This document shows positions 26,099 through 35,386 of a DNA stretch of 64,000 nucleotides, in pieces. The stretch's first letter is position 1, and every line of letters begins with the position of its first letter. The notes under the pieces are model-generated. The model was not told the origin of the DNA, ran no database searches, and saw only the letters and a list, made by a program, of their open reading frames with translations. This DNA is from Endozoicomonas sp965261315 (GTDB lineage: Bacteria; Pseudomonadota; Gammaproteobacteria; Pseudomonadales; Endozoicomonadaceae). The DNA lies in contig CBDHDM010000136.1 in the NCBI GenBank assembly GCA_965261315.1, forward strand, positions 62,001 through 126,000, read 5' to 3'. Made by a program: the position numbers and the translations under genes.

Positions 26099-26722
26099 CT
26101 AAAACTGCCAGTTGTTTGCCATAAAGCTCAGATCGACGTCGCCATGGGCAACCTTCAACTTTGCAGGTAATCGTAATGACTTATTAAATCCATATTGCTG
26201 ATAAACAACTGTCCAACCCTGTTGTTCAATTTTTTCAGGGTAACCCAGATTATTCAGTTGAATCAGAGCATTACTGCCCGGAGCCGGAAGCCCCCTGACC
26301 CAATACCTTAGATTACTGACTGGAAACTGCAACCCGGTCAGAGAATAAAGAAGTACTTCAGGCGATGGGCCATAACGGGTTTCATCCGATGCAGTAACTG
26401 TTACCCCTCCCCGGTCTCCTGACACACGGGCAATCGCAGCACCAAAAGGCCCATCAAGAAACAGTTTGTACTGATCCCCCTGCTGCTGCCAGTCAAGGGA
26501 CATTGTGCCTGACCGCCCCGGCACCCTGAGATTAAGACGCCCAGTCATCTGCCAAACCTGAAGCTGACTCAAACGCTCACGGTGAAACTGCCAGCGCAGC
26601 TCTCTCTCTTCATCGCTTACTTGTCTGTCCGTGTCAACGGATCGGGAAGCACAACCAGCAAGGATAAAAAGTGACAGAACCAGCAAAACTCTTAAACCAG
26701 AAAAGGATTTATCAACATCCAT
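26099..26722 (-). CDS. lolB: Outer-membrane lipoprotein receptor LolB
   Basis: A 207-residue lipoprotein that receives lipoproteins from LolA and inserts them into the outer membrane. A signal peptide with lipobox LAGC ends near residue 24 (FILAGCASRS). The mature part forms the LolA/LolB half-barrel; W(Q)MTGRLNLRVPGRSGTMSLDW and WVRGLPAPGSNA are family-typical segments. I use the ATG at 26722; an in-frame TTG at 26737 is less likely. Position between ispE and the TPR lipoprotein gene supports the assignment. Confidence 0.93.
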   Translation of the reverse strand: MDVDKSFSGLRVLLVLSLFILAGCASRSVDTDRQVSDEERELRWQFHRERLSQLQVWQMTGRLNLRVPGRSGTMSLDWQQQGDQYKLFLDGPFGAAIARVSGDRGGVTVTASDETRYGPSPEVLLYSLTGLQFPVSNLRYWVRGLPAPGSNALIQLNNLGYPEKIEQQGWTVVYQQYGFNKSLRLPAKLKVAHGDVDLSFMANNWQF

Positions 26723-26821
26723 ACCAATAAACACCAAGCAGCCATAAGCTAAAAGTGCCGCAGCCCCCGAACCATGAAAATTGCCACAGTGCCGGAAATA
26801 GCGACGTTTTCATAGTAAAAA

Positions 26822-28648
26822 TTACTGTGCCGTACTGACCGTTTCCGATTGATCCTCAAGACCAGCCCTTGTCAGGCGGTCCATCGTATCCTGTAAGATC
26901 TGACTGTCAGGACTTTTCTGCAGGGCTTCCGCCCATAGAGACCTGGCCGCTTCACGCTCCCCCTTGACCCAGAGAACCTCACCCAGGTGCGCAGCTATTT
27001 CAGCATCAGGAAACTGAGTGTATGCCATCCTCAAGTACTTTTCTGCCTGCTCAAAGTTCCCAAGGCGAAATTGAACCCACCCCATACTGTCCAGAATAGC
27101 CGGATCCTCACTGTTCAAACCATAAGCCTGCAAGATAAGCGCTTCCGCCTCTTTATATCGATCTGTTCTGTCAGCAAGGGTATAACCCAGGGCATTCAAA
27201 GCAGCAGCGTTTTCCGGATCAAACTCCAGAATAAAGCGCAAATCCTTTTCCAACCCTACAAGATCGTTCAGTTTTTCATAAACCATTGCTCTTGAATAAA
27301 GAAGGCTTACCGACTCAGGATTCGTTTTCAGCGCCCGTTCAAAAAGCATTAGCGCCTTATTGAGCTGACGATCATTAACCAAAAGCTCCCCTTCCAACAG
27401 AAAAAGGGACTCCATTCGTGCGGGATTGCGATTTCTTGCCTCACCTACATGGGTTAGCGCTTCATCCAGCTTACCCTGCTCAACCAGCATCTGGGTCATT
27501 GCTACTTGCGCAGCCATAAACTCCTTCCCCGGACCAACCGCGAGGTAATGCTCTTTTGCTTCTGAATACTTTTTCTGCTTTTCACCTAAACGGCCAAGAT
27601 AGTAATGAGCCGTATTATTTCGTTCACCAATTGCCAACAGTTGCTGAAAGTATTCCTCAGCCTCCTGCTCCATGCCATTTTCCAATGTAATAAGCGCTAA
27701 CGATAATACAATGTCACTATCCTCAGGAGCCCGTTCAAGCAAAACTTCAAACTGCTTCCTTGCCAGATCCAGCTTACCCGCGTGAACCAGAACCCTGCCA
27801 TACAGCAATCGAAGCCGGTTTTTACCGGGATGACGCTGAACCGCTTCAGAAAGCATCACTTCAGCTTCGGCATCACGCTTCAGCTTGTTCAGGGCACGCC
27901 CTTTTACCATCATGGCTGGAACAAAATCACGTTCCTGTTTCAATAACTGATCAGCTACAGACAGGGCTGACTCATATTCCCCGGCCTGCTGCAGAAGAAT
28001 AGCCTTACCCAGCGGTATCACACGAAAGCCTGGATATACCGCTATAAGCTCATCAAACTGCCTGATAAGGCGGCTCCGGGTCTCCTGACCATTTTCTCCA
28101 CTCAAACTGCCCGCTGCACTGGCAAGCACATCAAAACCAGGACTCCCACCCAGAGAGAGCTGCGTTTTCATCTGCTCAAAAGCCTTATCAAACTGACCTG
28201 CATAAACCAGCTCGAGGGCTGAACCATGCAATGCATCCAGGTTTTCTGGCTGTAATTCAACCCATAACAAAGATGCATCGAGTGCTGCCTGTCGTGCACC
28301 AACAAAAACAGCGATCTGATACGCACGCTGAGCGACACCGGCATCCCGGGTTTTATGCGCCTGTTTCAAATAATTTCCCAGCGCCAGATCATAACGCTGT
28401 CGCTGCCCCCCCACTTCAGCTACCAGCAGGTCATAAAGTGTCTCAGCCTCAAATGGAGTGACCGGCTCTTTTTCCTGAACCTGTTGGTTCTGGTTCTCAA
28501 CAACAATCGCAGCACCTTCTTGCTGAACATTCTGACTGGCGCAACCAAAAAGAAAAAAAGCAAAGGCAACAGGAAGTGATTTACAGTTTTTTATAAGAGC
28601 CTCAGCCCCTTTTTTAACAGTCTCAGCCCTGATGGTCATTCTGGTCAT
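26822..28648 (-). CDS. TPR-repeat lipoprotein (PA4667-like)
   Basis: A 608-residue protein with a signal region ending in a lipobox-like LFGCAS near residue 35. The rest is a solenoid of tetratricopeptide repeats, about 12-14 units, for example NALGYTLADRTDRYKEAEAL and DSMGWVQFRLGNFEQAEKYL near the C-terminus. The N-terminal extension before the lipobox contains two early Met codons, so the start may be internal. The location next to lolB and divergent from hemA matches the Pseudomonas gene PA4667. Likely an outer-membrane scaffold facing the periplasm; the partner is unknown. The last repeats are the most regular. Confidence 0.85.
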   Translation of the reverse strand: MTRMTIRAETVKKGAEALIKNCKSLPVAFAFFLFGCASQNVQQEGAAIVVENQNQQVQEKEPVTPFEAETLYDLLVAEVGGQRQRYDLALGNYLKQAHKTRDAGVAQRAYQIAVFVGARQAALDASLLWVELQPENLDALHGSALELVYAGQFDKAFEQMKTQLSLGGSPGFDVLASAAGSLSGENGQETRSRLIRQFDELIAVYPGFRVIPLGKAILLQQAGEYESALSVADQLLKQERDFVPAMMVKGRALNKLKRDAEAEVMLSEAVQRHPGKNRLRLLYGRVLVHAGKLDLARKQFEVLLERAPEDSDIVLSLALITLENGMEQEAEEYFQQLLAIGERNNTAHYYLGRLGEKQKKYSEAKEHYLAVGPGKEFMAAQVAMTQMLVEQGKLDEALTHVGEARNRNPARMESLFLLEGELLVNDRQLNKALMLFERALKTNPESVSLLYSRAMVYEKLNDLVGLEKDLRFILEFDPENAAALNALGYTLADRTDRYKEAEALILQAYGLNSEDPAILDSMGWVQFRLGNFEQAEKYLRMAYTQFPDAEIAAHLGEVLWVKGEREAARSLWAEALQKSPDSQILQDTMDRLTRAGLEDQSETVSTAQ

Positions 28649-29149
28649 GGATGGTATGCCCTTTCCCCTTACCTGGTTGATAAATGCAGTCGCTCTATGG
28701 ATTCATTCCAATTGATAAGCAGATATAGATCTCATGCCCAAACAACCTTGAGCAAAAAAAAGAGCCACCCCTCACCAAAGACCAACAAACTGTGCAAAAT
28801 ATCCTTTAAAAAAACATGAAGAGAGTTTGCAGTTGCAAGCTTTCCATTGCAGAATTGATCGGCCGAAACACCTATCAATCCAGCAACCTTCTGAAAGATT
28901 CTCTCTCCCTGCTTTGGTCAGAGTCTGAATCTGTCGGCTGCGATTGAGGCATCGGATATGGCAATAAGCCAGAAAAACCATGAACAGGATTTGCAAAACG
29001 CTCTAGCAGCCATGAGCGGAAAATGTCAGGCATATTAAACCCTGAGCCGGGAAAATCCCATAGAGACATTTTCCAATTAAAAGCTGAGCCGCCTCTTGTA
29101 TGGCAGCCAATCTATAGTAGCAGTGAACCAGGACAGCAACAGAGGTCTG
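28649..29149. other. Divergent promoter region of the TPR gene and hemA
   Basis: A 500-bp gap between the two divergent genes. Short frames of 60-75 codons occur on both strands but have no family resemblance and poor ribosome sites. I see no clear hairpin or operator. The hemA ribosome binding site AGAGG lies at its right end. Confidence 0.5.
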
Positions 29150-30484
29150 ATGGGGTATATTACCGCCGGTATCAATCACAGGACAGCACCAATCACTTTG
29201 AGGGAACAGGTTGCCTTTTCTGCTGACCAGCTACCCGATGCACTCCAAAATGCCAGAGCACACACAGGCATTGAAGAAATTGCCATCCTGTCTACCTGTA
29301 ACCGAACCGAAATCTATTGTGCACTCCACAGCTCTGCAGCTGAAGCTATTGAGATGTACTACGGCAAGTTGATTGACTGGCTAACCCATTATCGTCAAAT
29401 CAATAGCCGTCAAATCAACAGCCATCAGACCAACAGTAAACTGCTGGCAGAGCACGCTTACCTTTTTTACGACAAGGAGGCTGTACGCCACCTGATGCGT
29501 GTCGCCTGTGGACTCGACTCAATGGTTCTGGGTGAGCCCCAGATCCTGGGACAGCTGAAGTCTGCCTACGCCAGTGCCCAGGAATCAGATACCGTCGGCC
29601 CGGCACTGAATCGCCTGTTTCAACACAGCTTTACCACCGCCAAACAGATTCGAACCGAAACCGCCATTAATGAACAGCCCGTATCCGTTGCTTATGCTGC
29701 GACCCGGCTGGCAAAACAGATTTTCTCCGATCTCAGTGAAAACACTGCTTTACTGATAGGTGCTGGTGAAACCATTGAGCTCACCGCCCGCCACCTTTGC
29801 CAGCAAGGAGTATCGAATATCATTGTGGCTAACCGGACCCTGGAGCGGGCCAGACTTCTAACCGATCGTTTCGGAGGTCGACCGGTACTTCTCTCTGATT
29901 TGTCACAGGTACTGTATGAAAGTGACATCGTCATCAGCTCTACCGCCAGCCCCATACCGGTGCTTGGCAAAGGAGCCGTTGAGCGGGCACTAAAGCAGAG
30001 AAGGCATAAGCCTATGTTCATGGTGGATATTGCGGTTCCACGGGATATTGAGCCAGAGGTCAGTGAGCTGGCCGATGTTTTCCTCTATACCGTTGATGAC
30101 TTACAGGATGTCATTGAAGATAACCTGCAACAAAGAAAAGATGCTGCGCGCAAGGCTGAGCGAATGATAGAGGCTGATACGTTTGAATTTATGACCCGTA
30201 TGCGCTCCCTTGATGCCGTTAACCTCCTGCGCAATTACCGCCAGAGCACCGAAGCCATGCGTGATCAGGAATTGGAAAAAGCAATGCAATGGCTGGCCAG
30301 AGGCGCTAACCCGGAAGAAGTACTGCAACAGTTTGCCCGCTCTCTCACCAACAAGTTTATGCATCAGCCCAGTGTCCAGCTGAAGAATGCAGCGGCCATG
30401 GGCCAGCAGGAAAAACTGGAATGGGCAGAAAAACTTCTGGGTCTGGATAGCAACCAGAAAACAGACTCAACTCAGGACGCCTGA
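29150..30484 (+). CDS. hemA: Glutamyl-tRNA reductase
   Basis: A 444-residue enzyme that reduces glutamyl-tRNA to glutamate-1-semialdehyde, the first step of C5 tetrapyrrole synthesis. Start at the ATG at 29150 (AGAGG five bases upstream), giving the family N-terminus MGYITAGINHRTAPITLRE. The catalytic Cys is C50 in STCNRTE, the same position as in E. coli. NADPH-binding Rossmann region: LLIGAGETIELTARHL. C-terminal dimerisation helices follow. Unusual: three tandem pentapeptides RQINS-RQINS-HQTNS at residues 82-96, encoded by a 15-bp repeat, enlarge a loop of the catalytic domain. prfA begins 47 bp downstream, so the two are probably an operon. Confidence 0.96.
   Translation: MGYITAGINHRTAPITLREQVAFSADQLPDALQNARAHTGIEEIAILSTCNRTEIYCALHSSAAEAIEMYYGKLIDWLTHYRQINSRQINSHQTNSKLLAEHAYLFYDKEAVRHLMRVACGLDSMVLGEPQILGQLKSAYASAQESDTVGPALNRLFQHSFTTAKQIRTETAINEQPVSVAYAATRLAKQIFSDLSENTALLIGAGETIELTARHLCQQGVSNIIVANRTLERARLLTDRFGGRPVLLSDLSQVLYESDIVISSTASPIPVLGKGAVERALKQRRHKPMFMVDIAVPRDIEPEVSELADVFLYTVDDLQDVIEDNLQQRKDAARKAERMIEADTFEFMTRMRSLDAVNLLRNYRQSTEAMRDQELEKAMQWLARGANPEEVLQQFARSLTNKFMHQPSVQLKNAAAMGQQEKLEWAEKLLGLDSNQKTDSTQDA
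29393..29437 (+). repeat. Three 15-bp tandem repeats within hemA
   Basis: Units at 29393-29407, 29408-29422 and 29423-29437: CGTCAAATCAATAGC, CGTCAAATCAACAGC, CATCAGACCAACAGT. The first two differ by one base, the third by four or five. The repeat is in frame and adds Arg-Gln-Ile-Asn-Ser units. Confidence 0.9.
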
Positions 30485-30531
30485 TCACGTTCTGAATCCA
30501 CCTTTTTATATAGAAACCTTTTGCAGACATC

Positions 30532-31617
30532 ATGAAAGAGTCCATCCTTGTAAAGCTGGAAAACCTCAGCGAACGCTTTGAAGAGCTTTCCGCACTGTTA
30601 AGCGACCCGGGGGTCATTGGCAACCAGGACCAATTCCGAAAATTCTCCCAGGAATACGCAGAACTGGAACCCGTGGTAAAAGCCTTCAAAGAGTATGATC
30701 AGCTCCTCAGCGACAAGTCTGAAGCCGAGGCCATGATGGCCGAAGGTGACCCGGATATGATTGAGCTGGCCCAGGAGGAGCTGCAGAGCTGCGAAGAGCA
30801 GCTGCCAGAGATGGAAAAAAATCTGGAAGTTCTGCTGCTTCCCAAAGACCCACGGGACGGCCTGAATACATTTCTGGAAATCCGTGCCGGTACGGGCGGT
30901 GATGAAGCGGCCATTTTTGCTGGCGACCTGTTCAGGATGTACTCCAGATATGCTGAAAAACGTGGCTGGCGAATTGAAGTCATCAGCGCCAGTGATGGCG
31001 AACATGGCGGCTACAAAGAAATCATCACCCGTGTTATTGGCAGCGATGTCTACGGGCGTATGAAGTTTGAATCCGGTGCACATCGCGTTCAGCGGGTACC
31101 AGAAACCGAATCACAGGGAAGAATACACACATCTGCATGCACTGTTGCGGTCATGCCAGAACCGGATGAGCAGCAAGCCATTGAGATCCGCAAGGAAGAT
31201 CTGCGAATCGATACGTACCGCTCATCCGGTGCCGGTGGCCAGCACGTCAACACCACCGATTCAGCGATTCGAATCACTCACCTGCCAACCGGTATTGTTG
31301 TGGAATGTCAGGATGAACGCTCTCAGCATAAGAACAAAGCCAAGGCCATGTCCTGGCTGGGTGCCAAGTTACAGGATGCCCAGGATAGCGCCGCAGCCAA
31401 GGAAATCAGTGACACCCGGAAAAGTCTGGTGGGCAGTGGTGACCGCTCTGAACGCATTCGCACCTATAACTATCCACAAGGCCGAGTGACTGATCACCGC
31501 ATCAACCTGACACTCTACAAGCTATCAGAAATTGTTGAAGGTGAACTGGACCCTGTCATCAACCCACTCTTGCAGGAACATCAGACAGAGCAACTTGCCA
31601 GTCTGGCTGGCGAATAA
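30532..31617 (+). CDS. prfA: Peptide chain release factor 1
   Basis: A 361-residue class I release factor reading UAA and UAG. The GGQ motif, methylated by PrmC on Gln, is in SGAGGQHVNTTDSAIRITH. The tripeptide anticodon PxT appears as P-E-T (RVPETESQGRIHTSAC), where E. coli RF1 has P-A-T. N-terminal coiled-coil domain covers residues 1-110. Length matches E. coli RF1 (360). Followed immediately by prmC, whose ATG lies two bases after the prfA stop. Confidence 0.97.
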   Translation: MKESILVKLENLSERFEELSALLSDPGVIGNQDQFRKFSQEYAELEPVVKAFKEYDQLLSDKSEAEAMMAEGDPDMIELAQEELQSCEEQLPEMEKNLEVLLLPKDPRDGLNTFLEIRAGTGGDEAAIFAGDLFRMYSRYAEKRGWRIEVISASDGEHGGYKEIITRVIGSDVYGRMKFESGAHRVQRVPETESQGRIHTSACTVAVMPEPDEQQAIEIRKEDLRIDTYRSSGAGGQHVNTTDSAIRITHLPTGIVVECQDERSQHKNKAKAMSWLGAKLQDAQDSAAAKEISDTRKSLVGSGDRSERIRTYNYPQGRVTDHRINLTLYKLSEIVEGELDPVINPLLQEHQTEQLASLAGE

Positions 31618-31618
31618 T

Positions 31619-32482
31619 ATGAGCAACACCCGAATCGACTCATCTCTGGCAGAAGCATCCCGCATGCTTTCTGCCAGCCCAACCCCTCGACTGGATGCGG
31701 AGCTACTGCTGGCCCACGCGCTCAATAAACCACGAAGCTATTTTTTCACATGGCCCGAAGCACTGCTAACCACAGAACAGATAACCAATTTTCAAAACCT
31801 TGTTGAACAGCGTAAAGCGGGCATTCCTGTGGCTTATCTAATAGGCCACAGAGAGTTCTGGAGCCTGCAGCTAAAAGTGACTGAAGCAACATTGATACCC
31901 AGGCCCGACACTGAGCTTCTGGTGGAATTGGCACTGAAGCAGGATCTATCAAAAGCAACAAACGACATGTTGAAACTCTCAGTTGCCGACCTGGGGACTG
32001 GAACCGGAGCCATTGCCCTGGCTTTGGCAAAGGAACACCCTGACTGGAAAGTCACTGCAATCGACAAAAGCCCTGAGGCTCTGGCTGTTGCCAGGGAAAA
32101 TGCCATCAGCAACAACATAAGCAATGTCGATTTCACAGAAGGCTCCTGGTGCAGCCAACTTGAGGATGCATCCATGGACATGATTGTCAGCAACCCACCC
32201 TACATACGCAGTGATGACCCTCACCTGAACGAGGGGGATGTTCGCTATGAACCCATGACAGCACTTATCTCCGGGAGTGATGGGCTAGATGACATCCGCA
32301 CTATCGCCAGAGAGTCACTCCAAACACTAAAGCCAGGAGGTTGGCTCCTGTTGGAACATGGTTATGACCAGGGTGAAGCCGTTCAAAACATACTTTCTCT
32401 GGCAGGTTTCACCCAAGCTCGCACAGAAATGGATCTGGCAGGTCATGATCGCGTCACTCTTGCACAAAAGCGCATGGACTGA
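31619..32482 (+). CDS. prmC: Release factor glutamine methyltransferase
   Basis: A 287-residue SAM-dependent methyltransferase that methylates the GGQ glutamine of RF1 and RF2. The N-terminal helical domain (about 1-90) precedes the catalytic domain, with ADLGTGTGAIALALA as the SAM loop and IVSNPPYIRSDD as the NPPY active-site motif. Start at the ATG at 31619, directly after the prfA stop, which implies translational coupling; a longer in-frame extension overlapping prfA is not plausible. hemA-prfA-prmC is a conserved operon. Confidence 0.95.
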   Translation: MSNTRIDSSLAEASRMLSASPTPRLDAELLLAHALNKPRSYFFTWPEALLTTEQITNFQNLVEQRKAGIPVAYLIGHREFWSLQLKVTEATLIPRPDTELLVELALKQDLSKATNDMLKLSVADLGTGTGAIALALAKEHPDWKVTAIDKSPEALAVARENAISNNISNVDFTEGSWCSQLEDASMDMIVSNPPYIRSDDPHLNEGDVRYEPMTALISGSDGLDDIRTIARESLQTLKPGGWLLLEHGYDQGEAVQNILSLAGFTQARTEMDLAGHDRVTLAQKRMD

Positions 32483-32699
32483 TGAGCCCCCCTCGGCCCT
32501 ACAGGCTGAGCCCACACTGCCGCCATAAGTAGTACCCCTTAATACCAAGCAACATTCAGTACATATAAACTAAGTGCCATTTTTTGCCCGTTATGCCAAT
32601 GTATACTTTTCAACCAGAAAGCAAGGCATAACAACTCTTACGGGCACATTAGTGTAATTGATGGGTACGGGCGGGTAGCTACGGGCAATTGGAGAAAAC

Positions 32700-33875
32700 A
32701 TGTTTGCCAGACGATTTCATCGCTTTTTGCAGCAAGACTATGCTATTGGCGTACTCCTTTTCATCGCCTCCGCATTGGCGATGTTCGCTGCAAATACTTT
32801 TTTTGCTGAGTACTATGACCTTCTGCTGTCCACGCCCATCCGCTTCGCTGTAGGCGCTCTGGATATCCATAAACCATTATTGCTATGGATTAACGATGGT
32901 TTGATGGCAATCTTCTTCCTCTTAATCGGCCTTGAGGTAAAACAGGAAGTTCTTCAGGGTGAACTCAGCTCGCCGGCTCAGGTTATGCTTCCAGGCATCG
33001 GAGCCATTGGAGGAATGCTGGTTCCCGCACTGTTTTATGTGGCTTTCAACTATACAGACCCCACTGCAATCAAAGGCTGGGCCATTCCTGCTGCAACTGA
33101 CATCGCCTTTGCTGTAGGCATACTTGCCCTGCTCGGTAAACGGGTACCTGCATCACTGATGACCTTTCTACTGGCCCTGGCGATTATCGATGACCTGGGA
33201 GCCATTATCATTATTGCCATGTTCTATACGGAAGACCTGTCACTAGCCTCCATGGGTATTGCAGTAGTACTGCTCGGGGTTCTGGCATTCTTCAATTATC
33301 GAGGAGTAACCAAAATCGGGCCCTATATGGCTGTAGGTGCGCTACTCTGGATCTGTGTATTGAAGTCAGGCGTTCATGCTACTCTTGCCGGGGTTCTGCT
33401 AGCCTTTACCATTCCACTGAAAGCTGTCGACCGCCGCGGGCGCTCGCCACTCAAAGCGCTGCAACATAGTCTTCACAGCCCGGTTAACTATATTATCTTA
33501 CCGATATTTGCCTTTGCCAATGCGGGCCTTGAACTCAATGCGGAGCAAATCAAAAGCCTGTTTACACCTATCCCAATGGGGATAGTGACCGGATTATTCC
33601 TTGGCAAACAGATTGGTGTCTTCAGTTTCTGCTGGCTGGCCGTTAAATCAGGTCTTGCCAAACTGCCGACTGACTCCAACTGGATACAGATGTACGGCCT
33701 GTCAATTCTTTGCGGTATTGGTTTTACCATGAGCCTGTTCATCAGCTCACTGGCATTCGAAGACGCAAGCACCAGCTACCTGATTTCGGACCGCATTGGC
33801 GTCTTGACTGGCTCCATCCTGTCTGCAATTTTTGGTTTTTCTGTCCTATATTGGGCTGGACGTAAACGGGTCTGA
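32700..33875 (+). CDS. nhaA: Na+/H+ antiporter NhaA
   Basis: A 391-residue inner-membrane antiporter that expels sodium in exchange for protons, as expected of a marine bacterium. The ion-binding Asp pair is in LLALAIIDDLGAIIIIAMFY (equivalent to D163-D164 of E. coli). Other conserved segments: PAATDIAFAVGILALLG and ILCGIGFTMSLFISSLAF. About 12 membrane segments, length as E. coli NhaA (388). GGAG lies just before the ATG. It stands alone, with a hairpin after the stop. Confidence 0.97.
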   Translation: MFARRFHRFLQQDYAIGVLLFIASALAMFAANTFFAEYYDLLLSTPIRFAVGALDIHKPLLLWINDGLMAIFFLLIGLEVKQEVLQGELSSPAQVMLPGIGAIGGMLVPALFYVAFNYTDPTAIKGWAIPAATDIAFAVGILALLGKRVPASLMTFLLALAIIDDLGAIIIIAMFYTEDLSLASMGIAVVLLGVLAFFNYRGVTKIGPYMAVGALLWICVLKSGVHATLAGVLLAFTIPLKAVDRRGRSPLKALQHSLHSPVNYIILPIFAFANAGLELNAEQIKSLFTPIPMGIVTGLFLGKQIGVFSFCWLAVKSGLAKLPTDSNWIQMYGLSILCGIGFTMSLFISSLAFEDASTSYLISDRIGVLTGSILSAIFGFSVLYWAGRKRV

Positions 33876-33898
33876 CCCACCTACTCCACCCAAACTAA

Positions 33899-33927
33899 CT
33901 TCTGGCCTTCTTCGCTAAGGCCAGAAG
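33899..33927 (+). terminator. Terminator-like hairpin after nhaA
   Basis: Perfect 11-bp stem CTTCTGGCCTT / AAGGCCAGAAG with a 7-nt loop, 24 bp after the nhaA stop. The following bases (CATTTG) give only a weak U-tract. Confidence 0.5.
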
Positions 33928-34095
33928 CATTTGCCCAGAAGAAAAAGAACCATTGCCACCAACGCCTGTCCAAAAACTGTTAAACTCGCTTTCAATCTAT
34001 CAACTCTGAAGTACCCCACCTACACAGCCCAAACCAAACCATTGAAAAGGATTTGGCGGTACTTCCCACAAACTTTATAGAGAGCTCATTAGCCC

Positions 34096-35118
34096 ATGGA
34101 AAACAGAGGCGTTTTGCTGGTTAACCTGGGGTCACCAGACAGCACATCTGTTGAAGATGTTCGACGATATCTCAATGAGTTTTTAATGGATAAGTATGTG
34201 ATTGACCTGCCATGGATCATTCGCAGACTCATCCTCAGCCTGTTCATTCTTCCCTATCGCCCGGCCAGATCCGCTGATGCTTATCGAGCCATATGGACCG
34301 AGCAAGGCTCACCTCTGATCGCAAATAGTGAGAAGTGTACAAAGCAACTTAGAAATAAAACAAAGGTGCCTGTTGAGTTAGCCATGCGCTATGGCAAGCC
34401 CGACATGGCAGAAGCCTTAAGCCGACTGGCAAAACAGCCTGGCATTGAAGAAATTTTACTCTTCCCTCTTTATCCTCATTACGCGATGTCCTCGGTCAAG
34501 ACAGTGGTTGAACGGGCTAAAACCCTGATCCAGGAGATGGGCATAACCACCCCCCTTCGTGTCCACCCTGTTTTCTATGACCATGACAGTTATATTGAAG
34601 CACTGGTAGAAAGTGCCAGCTCCTGGCTGGAAAAGGATTATGACCACCTGATCTTTAGCTATCATGGTGTACCTGAACGACACGTCATGAAAGACGACCC
34701 TACTGGCAACCACTGCCTGAAAGACAAGACCTGCTGCCAGAAAACATCCATCGCCCATAAAACCTGTTATCGCCATCAGGTTTACCAGACAACCGAAGCT
34801 TTTGTAGAGAAAGCGGGCGTTCCTGTTGATAAATACAGTGTTGGATTTCAATCCAGACTCGGAAAAGCCAAATGGCTTGAGCCCAACACTCTGGATGTTA
34901 TAAAACAACTGGCTGATCAAGGCGCAAAGAGAGTATTGGTGATTTGCCCCTCTTTTGTTTCGGACTGCCTGGAAACGCTGGAAGAAATCGGCATTGGCGC
35001 CAAAGAGGAATTTATTAAAGCCGGCGGTGAATCACTGGAATTGATCCCCTGCCTCAACGACCATCCCGCCTGGGAAAACCTGTTAAAGCAGTGGATAGAG
35101 CACCCGCTAACTTATTGA
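34096..35118 (+). CDS. hemH: Ferrochelatase
   Basis: A 340-residue enzyme inserting Fe(II) into protoporphyrin IX, the last step of haem synthesis. Start MENRGVLLVNLGSPDSTS is family-typical. The catalytic His is in FSYHGVPERHV, and the second conserved Glu lies in the FVSDCLETLEEIGI segment. A Cys-rich segment (HCLKDKTCCQKTSIAHKTCY) follows the catalytic His; such extra cysteines occur in many proteobacterial ferrochelatases near the metal entrance. The protein has no membrane helix. It stands alone, 340 bp before the leuA leader. Confidence 0.95.
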   Translation: MENRGVLLVNLGSPDSTSVEDVRRYLNEFLMDKYVIDLPWIIRRLILSLFILPYRPARSADAYRAIWTEQGSPLIANSEKCTKQLRNKTKVPVELAMRYGKPDMAEALSRLAKQPGIEEILLFPLYPHYAMSSVKTVVERAKTLIQEMGITTPLRVHPVFYDHDSYIEALVESASSWLEKDYDHLIFSYHGVPERHVMKDDPTGNHCLKDKTCCQKTSIAHKTCYRHQVYQTTEAFVEKAGVPVDKYSVGFQSRLGKAKWLEPNTLDVIKQLADQGAKRVLVICPSFVSDCLETLEEIGIGAKEEFIKAGGESLELIPCLNDHPAWENLLKQWIEHPLTY

Positions 35119-35248
35119 TTTCGAGTTATTATGGGCATTAATTATGCCCATAACCTAAATCCATCTTGTATCCATTAAAATCTGCCTTTATAGTACAACT
35201 ACCTAGCCTATCTACGTAAAAACAACTCTCCCTCAAGAGACGGGCGCA

Positions 35249-35386
35249 ATGAATAGCGTGACGAACTGGCAAAAACAGCATTTTTATAAAAGAAGCCATA
35301 TAAAAACTTCTAACGAAGCGGGTTTCATCTGCCTGCCAACATTCTTCTTTGTTCCTGCTCGCCTGCTACTCCTACTACTGCCTTAG
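35249..35386 (+). CDS. Leucine-rich leader peptide of leuA
   Basis: A 45-codon frame starting ATG at 35249 and ending TAG at 35384-35386. Near its end it reads FFFVPARLLLLLLP, with six consecutive leucine codons (CTG CTA CTC CTA CTA CTG) encoding the run before the final Pro. Three are the CTA codon, usually rare. This is the design of amino-acid-sensing leader peptides, where ribosome stalling on a scarce aminoacyl-tRNA controls the downstream gene, and leuA lies 168 bp further on. The start codon is a guess: GAGA lies about nine bases upstream and a GTG four codons in is possible. No homology is claimed; the identification rests on the Leu run and context. Confidence 0.7.
   Translation: MNSVTNWQKQHFYKRSHIKTSNEAGFICLPTFFFVPARLLLLLLP

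Noticed and set aside
31100..31140. RF1 tripeptide reads PET rather than PAT
   Set aside because: The PxT pattern is retained and the middle residue varies naturally, so this alone does not suggest altered stop-codon reading.
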